Source: Kribbella sindirgiensis
GTDB lineage: Bacteria > Actinomycetota > Actinomycetes > Propionibacteriales > Kribbellaceae
DNA length: 64,000 nt
Reading direction: 5' to 3'
Assembly: GCF_004331435.1 (NCBI RefSeq)
Contig: NZ_SJKA01000006.1
Location: 372,001 to 436,000, forward strand
Position numbers and translations under genes: made by a program
Shown here: positions 23,564-31,730 of the stretch, in pieces
Layout of the letters: every line of letters begins with the position of its first letter
Position numbering within the stretch: the stretch's first letter is position 1
The notes under the pieces: model-generated
The model's database searches: none
What the model was told of the DNA's origin: nothing
The model's input: the letters and a program-made list of their open reading frames with translations, nothing else

Positions 23564-24526
23564 ATGCATAGGCTCGCGGTTGTGACCGAAGGTGACTGGA
23601 GGGAGAGCGGGTTCAGGCAGCGGCGCCCTTCCGCGGAGACTCTCGACTGGGTTGCGGCGTCGATGGGTCGGGGCAGTCGCGTCGTGGGTCATCGCCGATT
23701 GACGGGTGGCGTGTGCTCCTCTGTGCATCGGTTGACGGTCGAGCGACGTGGAGTGCGAACGTTCGTCGTACTGCGTCAGTATCCGGGCGGGCTCGGCCTG
23801 CAGGAGGCCGTGGAGAAGGAGATCGCCAACCTTGGTGTGGTGGCGGGAAGTGGGCTCCCGGTTCCGAGCATCCTGGCTACTGACGTTGCTGGTACGTCGA
23901 CGGGCGGCTCGCCGTCGGTGCTGATGACACGCTTGCCGGGGCACGTTGAACTCAATCCGGCGGAGCCTCGGGAGTGGATGACGAGGATCGCGGAACTCGC
24001 TGTTTTCCTGCATTCCCTCGATCTCCCCGCGAAGAGGCTCAGGCCTTGGAAGGATTCTTGGATCGCTCCTCTGGATGACCTCAAGGTGCCGGCCGGTGCA
24101 CAGAAGCCGACTGTGTGGAAGGCGGCGTTCGATGTCATGGCCGCGCCGCCGCCCGAGGACCCTGCCGTCTTTCTGCACTGCGATTTCCTGCCGGTCAACC
24201 TGCTGTGGTCGCGCGGGAAGATCACGGGGCTGACCGACTGGAACGGCATCCATCGGGGTTCGCGCGCGATTGACGTCGGGCAGTGTCGGCGATACCTGGC
24301 GGCGCTCCACTCGCCTGAATGGTCGGAGGAGCTTCGGTCGCTCTACGAGTCGATCGCCGGGGTGACTCTCGATCCGTGGTGGGACCTGTATGCGCTGTTG
24401 CACTATGACGACAGCGGGGCGAAGTGGATTGATCGACAGGTCGCTGGACGCCGTCCCGTCGATGTTCGCGGAATGACTTCCCGGGTCGAGGTCGCCGTCG
24501 AGTCAGCGCTCCGACGCCTCCGTTGA
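23564..24526 (+). CDS. phosphotransferase (APH fold)
   Basis: A 320-residue APH-type kinase. Key motifs are FLHCDFLPVNLLWSRGKITGLTDWN, with the catalytic Asp and metal-binding Asp, and ALHYDDSGAKW near the C-terminus. The N-terminal lobe begins with LTGGVCSSVHRLTV, matching the nucleotide-binding strands. ATG at 23564 is preferred over the TTG ten codons upstream; no strong ribosome site precedes either. The substrate is unknown. It is the second of three APH-fold genes between 21 and 32 kb. Codon use has many A/T-ending codons, in keeping with an acquired gene. Confidence 0.8.
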   Translation: MHRLAVVTEGDWRESGFRQRRPSAETLDWVAASMGRGSRVVGHRRLTGGVCSSVHRLTVERRGVRTFVVLRQYPGGLGLQEAVEKEIANLGVVAGSGLPVPSILATDVAGTSTGGSPSVLMTRLPGHVELNPAEPREWMTRIAELAVFLHSLDLPAKRLRPWKDSWIAPLDDLKVPAGAQKPTVWKAAFDVMAAPPPEDPAVFLHCDFLPVNLLWSRGKITGLTDWNGIHRGSRAIDVGQCRRYLAALHSPEWSEELRSLYESIAGVTLDPWWDLYALLHYDDSGAKWIDRQVAGRRPVDVRGMTSRVEVAVESALRRLR

Positions 24527-24609
24527 GATTTCGCTCCAGTGGCGTCCGGCCGACGGTGGCAGGTCGAGTGAGCAAGATGCCCAGCTGAGGCAGATTGGGC
24601 TCCAGCGAT

Positions 24610-25167
24610 TCAGTCTGCGCGGCGATAGTGCATGGCGACGATGCCGCTCCTGAGCGGCTCCGCCGAGAGCAGTTCGAGCTTGCGCGTGGTGGGCAGCCCG
24701 CCCTCGTACAGCGTCGGGCCGTGGCCGGCGATCCTGGGTTGGACGAGCAGCCTGTACTCGTCGATCAGGTCCAGCCGGTCGAGCTCCGTCGCGAGCTTGC
24801 CGCTTCCCAGGAGGACCCCGGCCGGGGTCGCGTCCTTGAGCTTCTGTACGCCGTCGCGCAGATCGCCGGCGAGGTGGTGGCTGTTGGCCCACGAGAAGTC
24901 CGTGCGCGTCGAGGACACCACGTACTTGGGTTTGGCCTCCAGTTTGACCGCCCACTCGCGCAGGGCCGGCGGCGCTTCCTCGTCGCCGCGGGCGACGGCC
25001 GGCCAGTAGCTCTCCATCAGTTCGTAGGTGACGCGACCCCACAGCATGGCCCCGCCTTCGTCCATGACGCGGGTGAAGTAGGCGTGCGACTCGTCGTCGG
25101 CGATTCCCACCTGGTGGTCGACGCAACCGTCCAGGGTGACGTTGAGGCTGAACGTGAGAAGTCCCAT
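24610..25167 (-). CDS. dihydrofolate reductase-like (RibD C-terminal) protein
   Basis: A 185-residue protein of the RibD-C/dihydrofolate-reductase fold: it starts MGLLTFSLNVTLDGCVDHQ and contains MLWGRVTYELMESYWP, VVSSTRTDF and the LGSGKLATELDRLDLIDEYRL segment. These small NADPH-binding proteins are common in actinobacteria and their substrates are mostly unknown. ATG at 25167 gives the usual length. It stands between the APH gene and a 523-bp non-coding block. A second, unrelated copy of this family occurs at 43493. Confidence 0.83.
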   Translation of the reverse strand: MGLLTFSLNVTLDGCVDHQVGIADDESHAYFTRVMDEGGAMLWGRVTYELMESYWPAVARGDEEAPPALREWAVKLEAKPKYVVSSTRTDFSWANSHHLAGDLRDGVQKLKDATPAGVLLGSGKLATELDRLDLIDEYRLLVQPRIAGHGPTLYEGGLPTTRKLELLSAEPLRSGIVAMHYRRAD

Positions 25168-25690
25168 GCCCGGCGAGTCTAACGCCGCGACGACAGCAAG
25201 TCCGCCGTTCGCCGCACCGCCTCGGTGAAGGCCAGGGTCGCCCCAGGTTTGAACAGGTGCTGGAGGCAGGGAACAGGCAATAGATGGCTCTCCTGCCGCA
25301 GGTGTGGGTGAACTGTGGGGCGGTGCGACAGGTTCTGGTGGGGTCGCAGCTGGTATTGCCTGTCCGCAGCGCCCGGACGGTGTCTGTTGTCCCGGCAACC
25401 TGTTCACCGCACTCACGGGTACGGCGGGCCGTCGGGGAAGTGCACGGTCGACAGGACGTATACGTGTACTACCTGCCACTGCGCACCGGGGCAGCGGCCG
25501 GTTCGACGGGCAGGGACGGATATGTCCTGTCGACCCTGCACAAACCCGCAGCGGCTCGGGCGACTGGGGATTCTGGCTGGTCATTGCAGGTGGGTAGCAG
25601 TCCCCAGCTCCGTGCCGAAATGGTGGCGGCGGACAGGAACTGGTGGCTGGAGGCACGCAATAACCTGTCTCCTGCCCCCGCAGAGGGTGC
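25168..25690. repeat. non-coding block with three GACAGG...CCTGTC modules
   Basis: No reading frame here looks like a protein, though all plus frames are partly open. Three modules are each bounded by GACAGG and CCTGTC: 25327-25364, 25450-25531 and 25632-25669. The first and third have identical arm spacing and share the CTGGTGG start. In the central module GGTCGACAGGAC (25446-25457) pairs perfectly with GTCCTGTCGACC (25524-25535), extends inward by four pairs, and contains a second stem CCTGCC/GGCAGG (25472-25477, 25509-25514). Structured RNA, a replication or recombination site, or a degenerate mobile element are possible. Confidence 0.5.
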
Positions 25691-26512
25691 TCAGACCCGT
25701 CGTTGTCCCAGGCGGGTGGTGAGGAAGGTGAGGATTTCGTCGCGGGCCTTCAGGGTGGGGTGGCCTGTCTCGTCTACGAGGTGGGCTGTGACGACGCTGT
25801 GAGGGGTCTCGACGACGTCGCGGAAGAACGGGGGTGGGTTGGGGTTCGAGGAGCGGCCTGGGAGAACGCGGCCGTCGAAGGTGTCGCCTAGGAGGGCTTG
25901 GTAGGCGGCGAAGCGTTGGCCGGTGCACCAGCGGTCGTTGTCGAAGCGGTACGCGAGGACGGTCAGTCTGTCGCGCGCGATGCGATCCCGGACCGCGTGC
26001 GCGTCCTCGTCGCTGAGTTCGAGCCCGGCGGGGTCGTCCAGTGGCAGTGACGGGTGGTTGACCACTGGCGCGATGACGGCCGGCTCGAGTGCCATGGTGA
26101 GTGCGAAGTTGCCGGTGAAGCACAGGCCGATCGCACCAACTCCCGGACCACCGCATTCGGCGTGAGCCTGTCGTGCGAGACCACGGAGCCACACGGTCAC
26201 GGGGCTGGTGCCGCCGTTGGCGAAGGCGCGGAACTCGGCGCTGACGCACGCGCGCCGTACCACCTCGCGACCACCCTCGGCGGTGGGATACGCACCGTCG
26301 ACCCCGAAGAGCGACGGGACGTAGACGGTCAAGCCCGCATCCCGCACCCACCGCGCCAGCCGAAGGACGTCTGGGCTGATACCGGGCATCTCCGGCATCA
26401 GCACCACAGCCGGGCCGGTACCGGCGACGTACACCGTCTTCACCACCCCGTCCACGTCCACGTCTCGGCGAGCGAAGTCGGTGATCGCGTCATCAAGGTC
26501 GGCGGCGCTCAT
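25691..26512 (-). CDS. dienelactone hydrolase family protein
   Basis: A 273-residue dienelactone-hydrolase-like enzyme with a cysteine nucleophile: Cys131 in GAIGLCFTGNFAL. A conserved acidic position precedes LTVLAYRFDNDRWCTG, and the histidine is in VDETGHPTLKA. The family hydrolyses dienelactones and related cyclic esters in aromatic catabolism, though many members have other substrates. It diverges from an AraC/GlxA regulator 83 bp away, which likely controls it. Confidence 0.85.
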   Translation of the reverse strand: MSAADLDDAITDFARRDVDVDGVVKTVYVAGTGPAVVLMPEMPGISPDVLRLARWVRDAGLTVYVPSLFGVDGAYPTAEGGREVVRRACVSAEFRAFANGGTSPVTVWLRGLARQAHAECGGPGVGAIGLCFTGNFALTMALEPAVIAPVVNHPSLPLDDPAGLELSDEDAHAVRDRIARDRLTVLAYRFDNDRWCTGQRFAAYQALLGDTFDGRVLPGRSSNPNPPPFFRDVVETPHSVVTAHLVDETGHPTLKARDEILTFLTTRLGQRRV

Positions 26513-26595
26513 GCCGACAGCGTGGCCCGATCCGCCGTACAAAGCGCTGGGCCAGATCGCCACATATGGCGGTAATCTCGCCACAGGAGGTGATC

Positions 26596-27567
26596 GTGAG
26601 CGCACTACGGATCGGTGTCCTGGCCTATCCGGGTTGCTTCGCGTCCGAGGTGTTCGGCGTACCCGATCTGTTGACGATGGCCACTCACATCGCTGGTCCG
26701 GACCACGTCGGTTACGAGGTATCGATCGTTTCGCCCCGTCGGCGGGTCGCCGCATCGGGTGGTACGTCGTTGGCGGTGTCTCCGCTGCGCGACGTGGATG
26801 TCCTCGTCGTACCGGGGTTCGAGCTGGCGCCGGGTCTCGACGTGGACGCGAAACTCGCGTCGCTCGCCCCGGAGGTTGCGGCGATCCGCTCACACGCGAG
26901 CGCGGGCAACGTGGTGGTGTCGATCTGTGTCGGGGCGTTCCTGCTTGCGCAGGCGGGAGTGCTCCACGGCCGCCGGGCGACGACGGCATGGCTGTTCGCC
27001 GACGAACTGGCGCGACGCTGCCCCGCTGCCGACGTCCAGCCCGAACGTCTCGTCGTCACCGATACGGGGGTGACCACGACCGCGGCCTTCAGCGCCATGT
27101 ACGACTTCGCGCTGGAACTGATCCGCGAACACAGCGGTGCCCGCGTGGCACGGTCGACCGCGCGGATGGCGCTCGTCGACGACGCGCGATCGTCCCAGAC
27201 GCCGTACGTCGACGCGCGCCTTCTGCCCCGCCCCGGAAACGAGTTCTCCCGCCGGGTCATGCGACGACTCGACCAGAACCTTGCCGCACGCTACGACCTC
27301 GGTGCGTTGGCCGCAGACTTCAACGTCAGCACGCGAACGCTGCTGCGCCGCTTCGCGGACGAGACCGGCCAGAGCCCGCTCGACTACCTGCAGGCGTCGC
27401 GTGTCCGTCGCGCCCGCCACCTCCTAGAGACGACGGACCGAACGGTCGCAAGCATCTCCGCCGGAGTCGGCTACCAGGACGCCGGCACCTTCGCCGCCCT
27501 CTTCACCCGCCACACAGGCCGCCGCCCAAGCGCCTACCGCGCAGCCTTCCAACGCGGTCCCGCCTGA
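26596..27567 (+). CDS. GlxA-type AraC family transcriptional regulator
   Basis: A 323-residue regulator with an N-terminal DJ-1/PfpI-like domain (about 1-185; VVVSICVGAFLLAQAGVL contains the nucleophile-elbow cysteine) and two C-terminal AraC helix-turn-helix motifs (LGALAADFNVSTRTLLRRF; VASISAGVGYQDAGTFAALF). GTG at 26596 is fixed by AGGAGGTGAT at 26585-26594, a near-perfect ribosome site. TAATCT at 26573-26578 could be its -10. It probably activates the divergent hydrolase and possibly the following cyclase-family gene. The PfpI-like domain usually serves as the ligand sensor in this group. Confidence 0.9.
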   Translation: MSALRIGVLAYPGCFASEVFGVPDLLTMATHIAGPDHVGYEVSIVSPRRRVAASGGTSLAVSPLRDVDVLVVPGFELAPGLDVDAKLASLAPEVAAIRSHASAGNVVVSICVGAFLLAQAGVLHGRRATTAWLFADELARRCPAADVQPERLVVTDTGVTTTAAFSAMYDFALELIREHSGARVARSTARMALVDDARSSQTPYVDARLLPRPGNEFSRRVMRRLDQNLAARYDLGALAADFNVSTRTLLRRFADETGQSPLDYLQASRVRRARHLLETTDRTVASISAGVGYQDAGTFAALFTRHTGRRPSAYRAAFQRGPA

Positions 27568-27635
27568 TCGATCGCCCCCTGGCCTGTCGATGTAGTTTCA
27601 TGCAGGTCAGGTCGCTTGGAGGAGTTGATGGTGGG

Positions 27636-28577
27636 ATGACGGTGCCTACGCAGGATGAGGTTCTTGGGTACTTCGAGGGGTTGTCCAACTGGGGGCGGTG
27701 GGGGGAGGACGATGAGCTGGGGACTTTGAATCACGTCACTGACGAGGTTCGGTTGGGGGCGGCGCGGGCTGTGCGGCATGGGCGGAGCGTGTCGTGTGCG
27801 TGGGAGGTCGCCGTACCGGAGGAGATGGAGCGGGCGACGAACTCGTGCCCGTGTGCGGCCGACATGCCGGGGGCCGAGCACATGCCGCCGCTGTTCCACA
27901 ACGACCGCCGCTGGGGGTTCTCGAACGAGCGGCTCGGCATGATGTTCCACGGCAACACGATCACGCACCTCGACTCGCCCTGCCATCTGTTCTGGGACGG
28001 CAAGATGTACAACGGGCGGTCGCATGAGTTGGTCGACGCTGCGACGGGATCAGCGTGGGCGGCCGTCACGGCGGCGGCGAACGGGATCGTCACACGTGGT
28101 GTCCTGCTGGACGTTGCCGCGGTCCGCGACGTCCCCTGGCTGGAGCCTGGTGAGGGTGTGTTTCCCGAGGATCTCGAGGAGGCCGAACATCGTCAGGGAG
28201 TGCGGGTCCAGTCCGGCGATGCGGTACTCCTGCGCACCGGGTACGGCCGCGCCCGCCACGAGTCCGGCCAGTCCGGGGGTATCACGCAGGCCGGGTGGCA
28301 CGTGTCCTGTCTGCCGTGGCTGCAGGAACGGGAGGTCGCGTTGATCGGTGCCGACACGCCCCAGGACGTACAGCCGTCGGGGTACGACGACGTACTGATG
28401 CCGGTGCACGCCGTGAGCCTCGTCGCGATGGGGCTGTGGATGCTCGACAACTGCGACCTGGAGGAGTGCGTGGCCACAGCTGCCGAACTCGGCCAGTGGG
28501 ACTTCCAGTTCGCGGTCGCGCCCGTCCGTTTCGCCGGTACGTCGGGCAGTCCGGTCAACCCGATTGCCACCTTCTGA
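27636..28577 (+). CDS. cyclase family protein (kynurenine formamidase-like)
   Basis: A 313-residue metal-dependent hydrolase of the cyclase/KynB family. The metal-binding signature is present as MFHGNTITHLDSPCHL near residue 105 (H-x4-H-x-D-x3-H pattern), and the C-terminal VHAVSLVAMGLWMLDNCDLEE is typical. Members hydrolyse formylkynurenine, isatin or other cyclic amides and lactones. ATG at 27636 lies after GGAGGAG...GGTGGG; a start 12 codons earlier is possible. It follows the AraC-type gene on the same strand, 68 bp downstream, which suggests a small catabolic set with the divergent dienelactone hydrolase. Confidence 0.85.
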   Translation: MTVPTQDEVLGYFEGLSNWGRWGEDDELGTLNHVTDEVRLGAARAVRHGRSVSCAWEVAVPEEMERATNSCPCAADMPGAEHMPPLFHNDRRWGFSNERLGMMFHGNTITHLDSPCHLFWDGKMYNGRSHELVDAATGSAWAAVTAAANGIVTRGVLLDVAAVRDVPWLEPGEGVFPEDLEEAEHRQGVRVQSGDAVLLRTGYGRARHESGQSGGITQAGWHVSCLPWLQEREVALIGADTPQDVQPSGYDDVLMPVHAVSLVAMGLWMLDNCDLEECVATAAELGQWDFQFAVAPVRFAGTSGSPVNPIATF

Positions 28578-28651
28578 CCCCATCGCCGCTCACCTTGACC
28601 CGATAGGGAAATCAGGAGTCCGGGATCCGCAGGTGGGCGTACTCTCGAATG

Positions 28652-30175
28652 ATGGACGTGGGGGCGGGTCTTCGGGGGCGTGTGGAGCAAGGGTTGTGGC
28701 CGCGGGTCGAGAGTTATCTCGGCTCGCACGACGTGGCAGGCCTGGCTGTTGCCGTGGTGCGGGATGAGGAGGTCGTCGCGCGTGGGTTCGGCGTCCGTGA
28801 CGCCGGGGCCGGTACGCCGGTCACGCCCGAGACGATGTTCCACCTGGCGTCGGTGTCGAAGCCCTTCGTCGCGACCGCGATCGTGTCCGCGGCGGCGACT
28901 CACGGTGAGCCGGTGCTCGATCTTGATGCTCCGATCACCGAATGGGTGCCTGAATTCACGCTCGCTGATGGTCGGCAAGGGGAGGTCACAGCTCGGCGAC
29001 TGCTGAGCCACTCGAGCGGACTCCCGGACGTCCAGGACTACGAGTGGCACGATCCTCAGCTCGGGGACGACGCGCTCAGCGAGTTCGCTCGCAGTATCTC
29101 GGACTGGCGGTTGCAGTCGGAGCCGGGCTCGACATTCTCCTATTCCAATGCGGGGTTCGAGCTGCTCGGCTTGTTGCTGTCCAGGGTGACCGGCACGACG
29201 TTCGAGGAGGCCATGCGGCAACAGGTCCTGGACCCGCTCGGGCTGCAGAACAGCACGTTCCTGCGTGGCGACGTACCTCCGGACCTGGCCGCCGCACCGC
29301 ATGTGGGTATGCCGCTTGCAGTGCCTGAGGGCTCGTACCCGTACACCAGGCGCCATGCCCCGAGTTCGACTCTGCACTCCAGCGTGCTCGAGCTGTGTCG
29401 CTGGATGGTGGCCTACTTCGAGCCGGCCGCGGGATCCGACGGGCAGTGGGCGCGGCTGGATCCTGCTGTACGCGAGCAGCTGTGGCAGCCGATGATGCCG
29501 GTGGGGCGTCCGCCGTGGATGGGGGAGATCGGGCTCGGCTGGTTCGTGGGCGATTACCGCGGGCATCGAACCGTTAGCCATGCCGGGTCGGACCCTGGGT
29601 TCGGGTCGAGGTTCGTGATGGTGCCTGAGCGGCGGACCGGCGTTGTCGTGCTGGCCAACTCCAACAACATCCCTGCGTCGGACATCGCGGCGGCAGCGCT
29701 CGACGTCGCCCTTGCCGATGTCCCGCTCTCGGCGAAGCCTGATGGGATGGTCGATCTGCGCGCCATGCCGCGCTCGATCGTCGGGCCTGTTGCCGAGGTG
29801 CTGACAGCATCGGGGCCGGAAGCCGCCGAGGCTGAGTTCCGCCGGCTGGCCGCGGTCGACCCGGCCGAGTTCGACCTCGACGACGAACGGTTCGCCGACG
29901 CCACCTGGGGAGCGATCGAACTGCACCGCCCGAGCCTGGTCTGGCCACTCCTGCGCGTGTGGACCGAGGTGCGCCCGGACTCCTCCGACGCCTGGACGAT
30001 GACCGGATGGGCCCACCAACTGGACGGTCAACACGACCTCGCGAGATCCGCCCTCCAACGCGCCATCGACCTCAACCCCGACAACGACGACGCAACCGAA
30101 CTCCTGAGCCAAGTCCCGATGGGCGAGGTGCTAGTCGGGGATCCGGAGACGGGCCAGGAGACCGATGTGGTCTGA
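28652..30175 (+). CDS. serine beta-lactamase-like hydrolase with TPR tail
   Basis: A 507-residue class C beta-lactamase/DD-peptidase-fold hydrolase. The SxxK motif is ASVSK (Ser67-Lys70), the YxN motif is in TFSYSNAGFE, and the HAG triad replacement of KTG is in VSHAGSDPG. Residues about 440-500 form a TPR-like pair (AWTMTGWAHQLDGQHDLARSAL). No signal peptide is seen, so it is probably cytoplasmic and an esterase or peptidase rather than a resistance enzyme. TACTCT at 28640-28645 lies 6 bases before ATG 28652, suggesting a leaderless mRNA; ATG 28649 is an alternative. It overlaps the next gene tail to tail by 45 bp. Confidence 0.85.
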   Translation: MDVGAGLRGRVEQGLWPRVESYLGSHDVAGLAVAVVRDEEVVARGFGVRDAGAGTPVTPETMFHLASVSKPFVATAIVSAAATHGEPVLDLDAPITEWVPEFTLADGRQGEVTARRLLSHSSGLPDVQDYEWHDPQLGDDALSEFARSISDWRLQSEPGSTFSYSNAGFELLGLLLSRVTGTTFEEAMRQQVLDPLGLQNSTFLRGDVPPDLAAAPHVGMPLAVPEGSYPYTRRHAPSSTLHSSVLELCRWMVAYFEPAAGSDGQWARLDPAVREQLWQPMMPVGRPPWMGEIGLGWFVGDYRGHRTVSHAGSDPGFGSRFVMVPERRTGVVVLANSNNIPASDIAAAALDVALADVPLSAKPDGMVDLRAMPRSIVGPVAEVLTASGPEAAEAEFRRLAAVDPAEFDLDDERFADATWGAIELHRPSLVWPLLRVWTEVRPDSSDAWTMTGWAHQLDGQHDLARSALQRAIDLNPDNDDATELLSQVPMGEVLVGDPETGQETDVV

Positions 30176-30919
30176 GAGGTACGTCGGACCGCTGCGGAGG
30201 ACGCGCTTGTCGGTGAACAGAAGCTCGGTGCTGTCCACGCCGATCGTCTCCGCGGCGAGGATGAAGTCGATGCAGTGTGGTTTGTTGCCTGGTGCAAGGT
30301 ATTCGGCGTGGAACGTCGGTGGGCACAGGCGACTGAACGCATCGCGCAGACCGGTCCGCTGCTGGAGTTCACGATGCAGCGTGCTCGCCTGGGAGACGTT
30401 GAAATCTCCGCACACCACCGCCGGCGAGTTCTCGGCTGAGACGGCCCGCGCCAGCGCACTGAACTGATCGCGCTGCAGCTCATAGAACCGATTCTGCTCA
30501 GACCAGTCGCCGTCCGTGTTGGCCATCGGGTGGACGTTAAGTACGCGGCAGTCGGCCAGCCGAACGGTGAGCATCCCGCTGTGGAGGGCATTGAGTCGCG
30601 CGCGAAGGGGCAGTGCCGAGGGACGCGACGACCACGGAAGTCCGGCGTACGTCGTGCTTGCCGGCCGGAGCCGTGACAGCGTGACCTGGCCGCCGGCTGG
30701 GCCGATCGCCGACGGCCGGTAGGCGACGTACGGGAAGGACGGCATCCGTTTCCGGAGGTGCGCCAGGTGATGGTAGGCGAACACCTCTTGCAGGCAGACC
30801 AGATCGATGTCGGCGGCATCGAACTCGTCCGCGATCGCGGCGAACCGCTCGCCGAGGCGGGAGCCCTTCAGCGGAAGCCCACGCACGTTCAGGGTGGCGA
30901 CGGTCAAACGCGTGCTCAT
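30131..30919 (-). CDS. endonuclease/exonuclease/phosphatase family protein
   Basis: A 262-residue EEP-fold hydrolase. The conserved residues are all visible: TLNVRGLP (Asn) at the N-terminus, CLQEVF (catalytic Glu), NVHPMANTDGD, VVCGDFNVSQ (Asp, Asn) and the C-terminal YLSDHIGLLA (Asp-His). Possible activities are phosphodiester cleavage of DNA/RNA or of lipids such as sphingomyelin. No signal peptide is present. It converges on the serine-hydrolase gene and diverges from the third APH gene by 22 bp. Confidence 0.87.
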   Translation of the reverse strand: MSTRLTVATLNVRGLPLKGSRLGERFAAIADEFDAADIDLVCLQEVFAYHHLAHLRKRMPSFPYVAYRPSAIGPAGGQVTLSRLRPASTTYAGLPWSSRPSALPLRARLNALHSGMLTVRLADCRVLNVHPMANTDGDWSEQNRFYELQRDQFSALARAVSAENSPAVVCGDFNVSQASTLHRELQQRTGLRDAFSRLCPPTFHAEYLAPGNKPHCIDFILAAETIGVDSTELLFTDKRVLRSGPTYLSDHIGLLARLRIPD

Positions 30920-30941
30920 GGTGCGTCATATCGTATGAGGT

Positions 30942-31730
30942 ATGGAGGAACGCCGGGTCGACGGAGGCATCAACCAGGTAACGCAGGTCGGGCAGACGAT
31001 TCGGCGTACGGTCGGGCCGTGGTCGGCGTCTGTTCATGAGCTTCTCAAGTATCTCGAAGCCCGCGGGTTTGCTGGAGCGCCGCGGTTTCTCGGGGTTGAT
31101 CAGGACGGGCGGGAGATCCTGTCCCTGGTGCCAGGTGATACTCCTTGGCCGCCTGGTCCGATGTCGGGGGTGCTCGAGAGTGCGGCGGCGCTGTTGCGCC
31201 GGTATCACGACGTGGTCGAGGGGTGGAGGCCGGCGGCGGGCGCGTGGCAGTTGGCGCCTGTGGCGGTTGGTGAGCCGGAGGTGATCTGCCATAACGACGT
31301 TGCGCCGTGGAACCTCATTGCTCGCGACGGTTCGGTCGTGGCCTTTGTGGATTGGGATACCGCGGCGCCCGGGCCGCGGATGTGGGATCTGGCGTACCTC
31401 GCCTACACACTCGTTCCGTTGGCCGCGCCCGAGAATCTGCAAGCTATGGGATGGCCGAGCCCGACTGCGGTCTGCGAACGGCTTGCGCGTATCCGGGATG
31501 CCTACGGCTGCACCCAAGAGCAGTGGGACACGTTGCTCGACACCATTCCCGTTCGGGTCCGCGCCGCCTACGACACCATGCGGATCTGGGCCTCCGAAGA
31601 CCGACCTGGCTGGCAGGCCCAATGGGAACAGCCTGAGCCGTGGCGCCACGGTGCTGGGTACCTCCGCGACCTCACCTACATCGAGACCTACCTCGACAAC
31701 TGGAAAGCAACTCTGAAGTCCAGGAGCTAG
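30942..31730 (+). CDS. phosphotransferase (APH fold)
   Basis: A 262-residue aminoglycoside-phosphotransferase-like kinase, with ICHNDVAPWNLIARDG and AFVDWDTAAPGPRMWDLAYLAY carrying the catalytic and metal-binding aspartates. Substrate unknown; resistance is possible but unproven. TATCGT lies 7 bases before the ATG, so it may be leaderless. It is divergent from the EEP gene and its stop overlaps that of the large regulator by four bases. It is the third APH-fold gene in this 11-kb accessory stretch. Confidence 0.83.
   Translation: MEERRVDGGINQVTQVGQTIRRTVGPWSASVHELLKYLEARGFAGAPRFLGVDQDGREILSLVPGDTPWPPGPMSGVLESAAALLRRYHDVVEGWRPAAGAWQLAPVAVGEPEVICHNDVAPWNLIARDGSVVAFVDWDTAAPGPRMWDLAYLAYTLVPLAAPENLQAMGWPSPTAVCERLARIRDAYGCTQEQWDTLLDTIPVRVRAAYDTMRIWASEDRPGWQAQWEQPEPWRHGAGYLRDLTYIETYLDNWKATLKSRS

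Noticed and set aside
23558..23568. GCATCTGATGC dyad at the APH start
   Set aside because: Short, overlaps the start codon and has no second copy; not strong enough to call an operator.
25284..25802. Open plus-strand frames in the 25.2-25.8 kb block
   Set aside because: All three frames are partly open, products are low-quality and overlap the dienelactone hydrolase 3' end; inverted repeats explain the region better.
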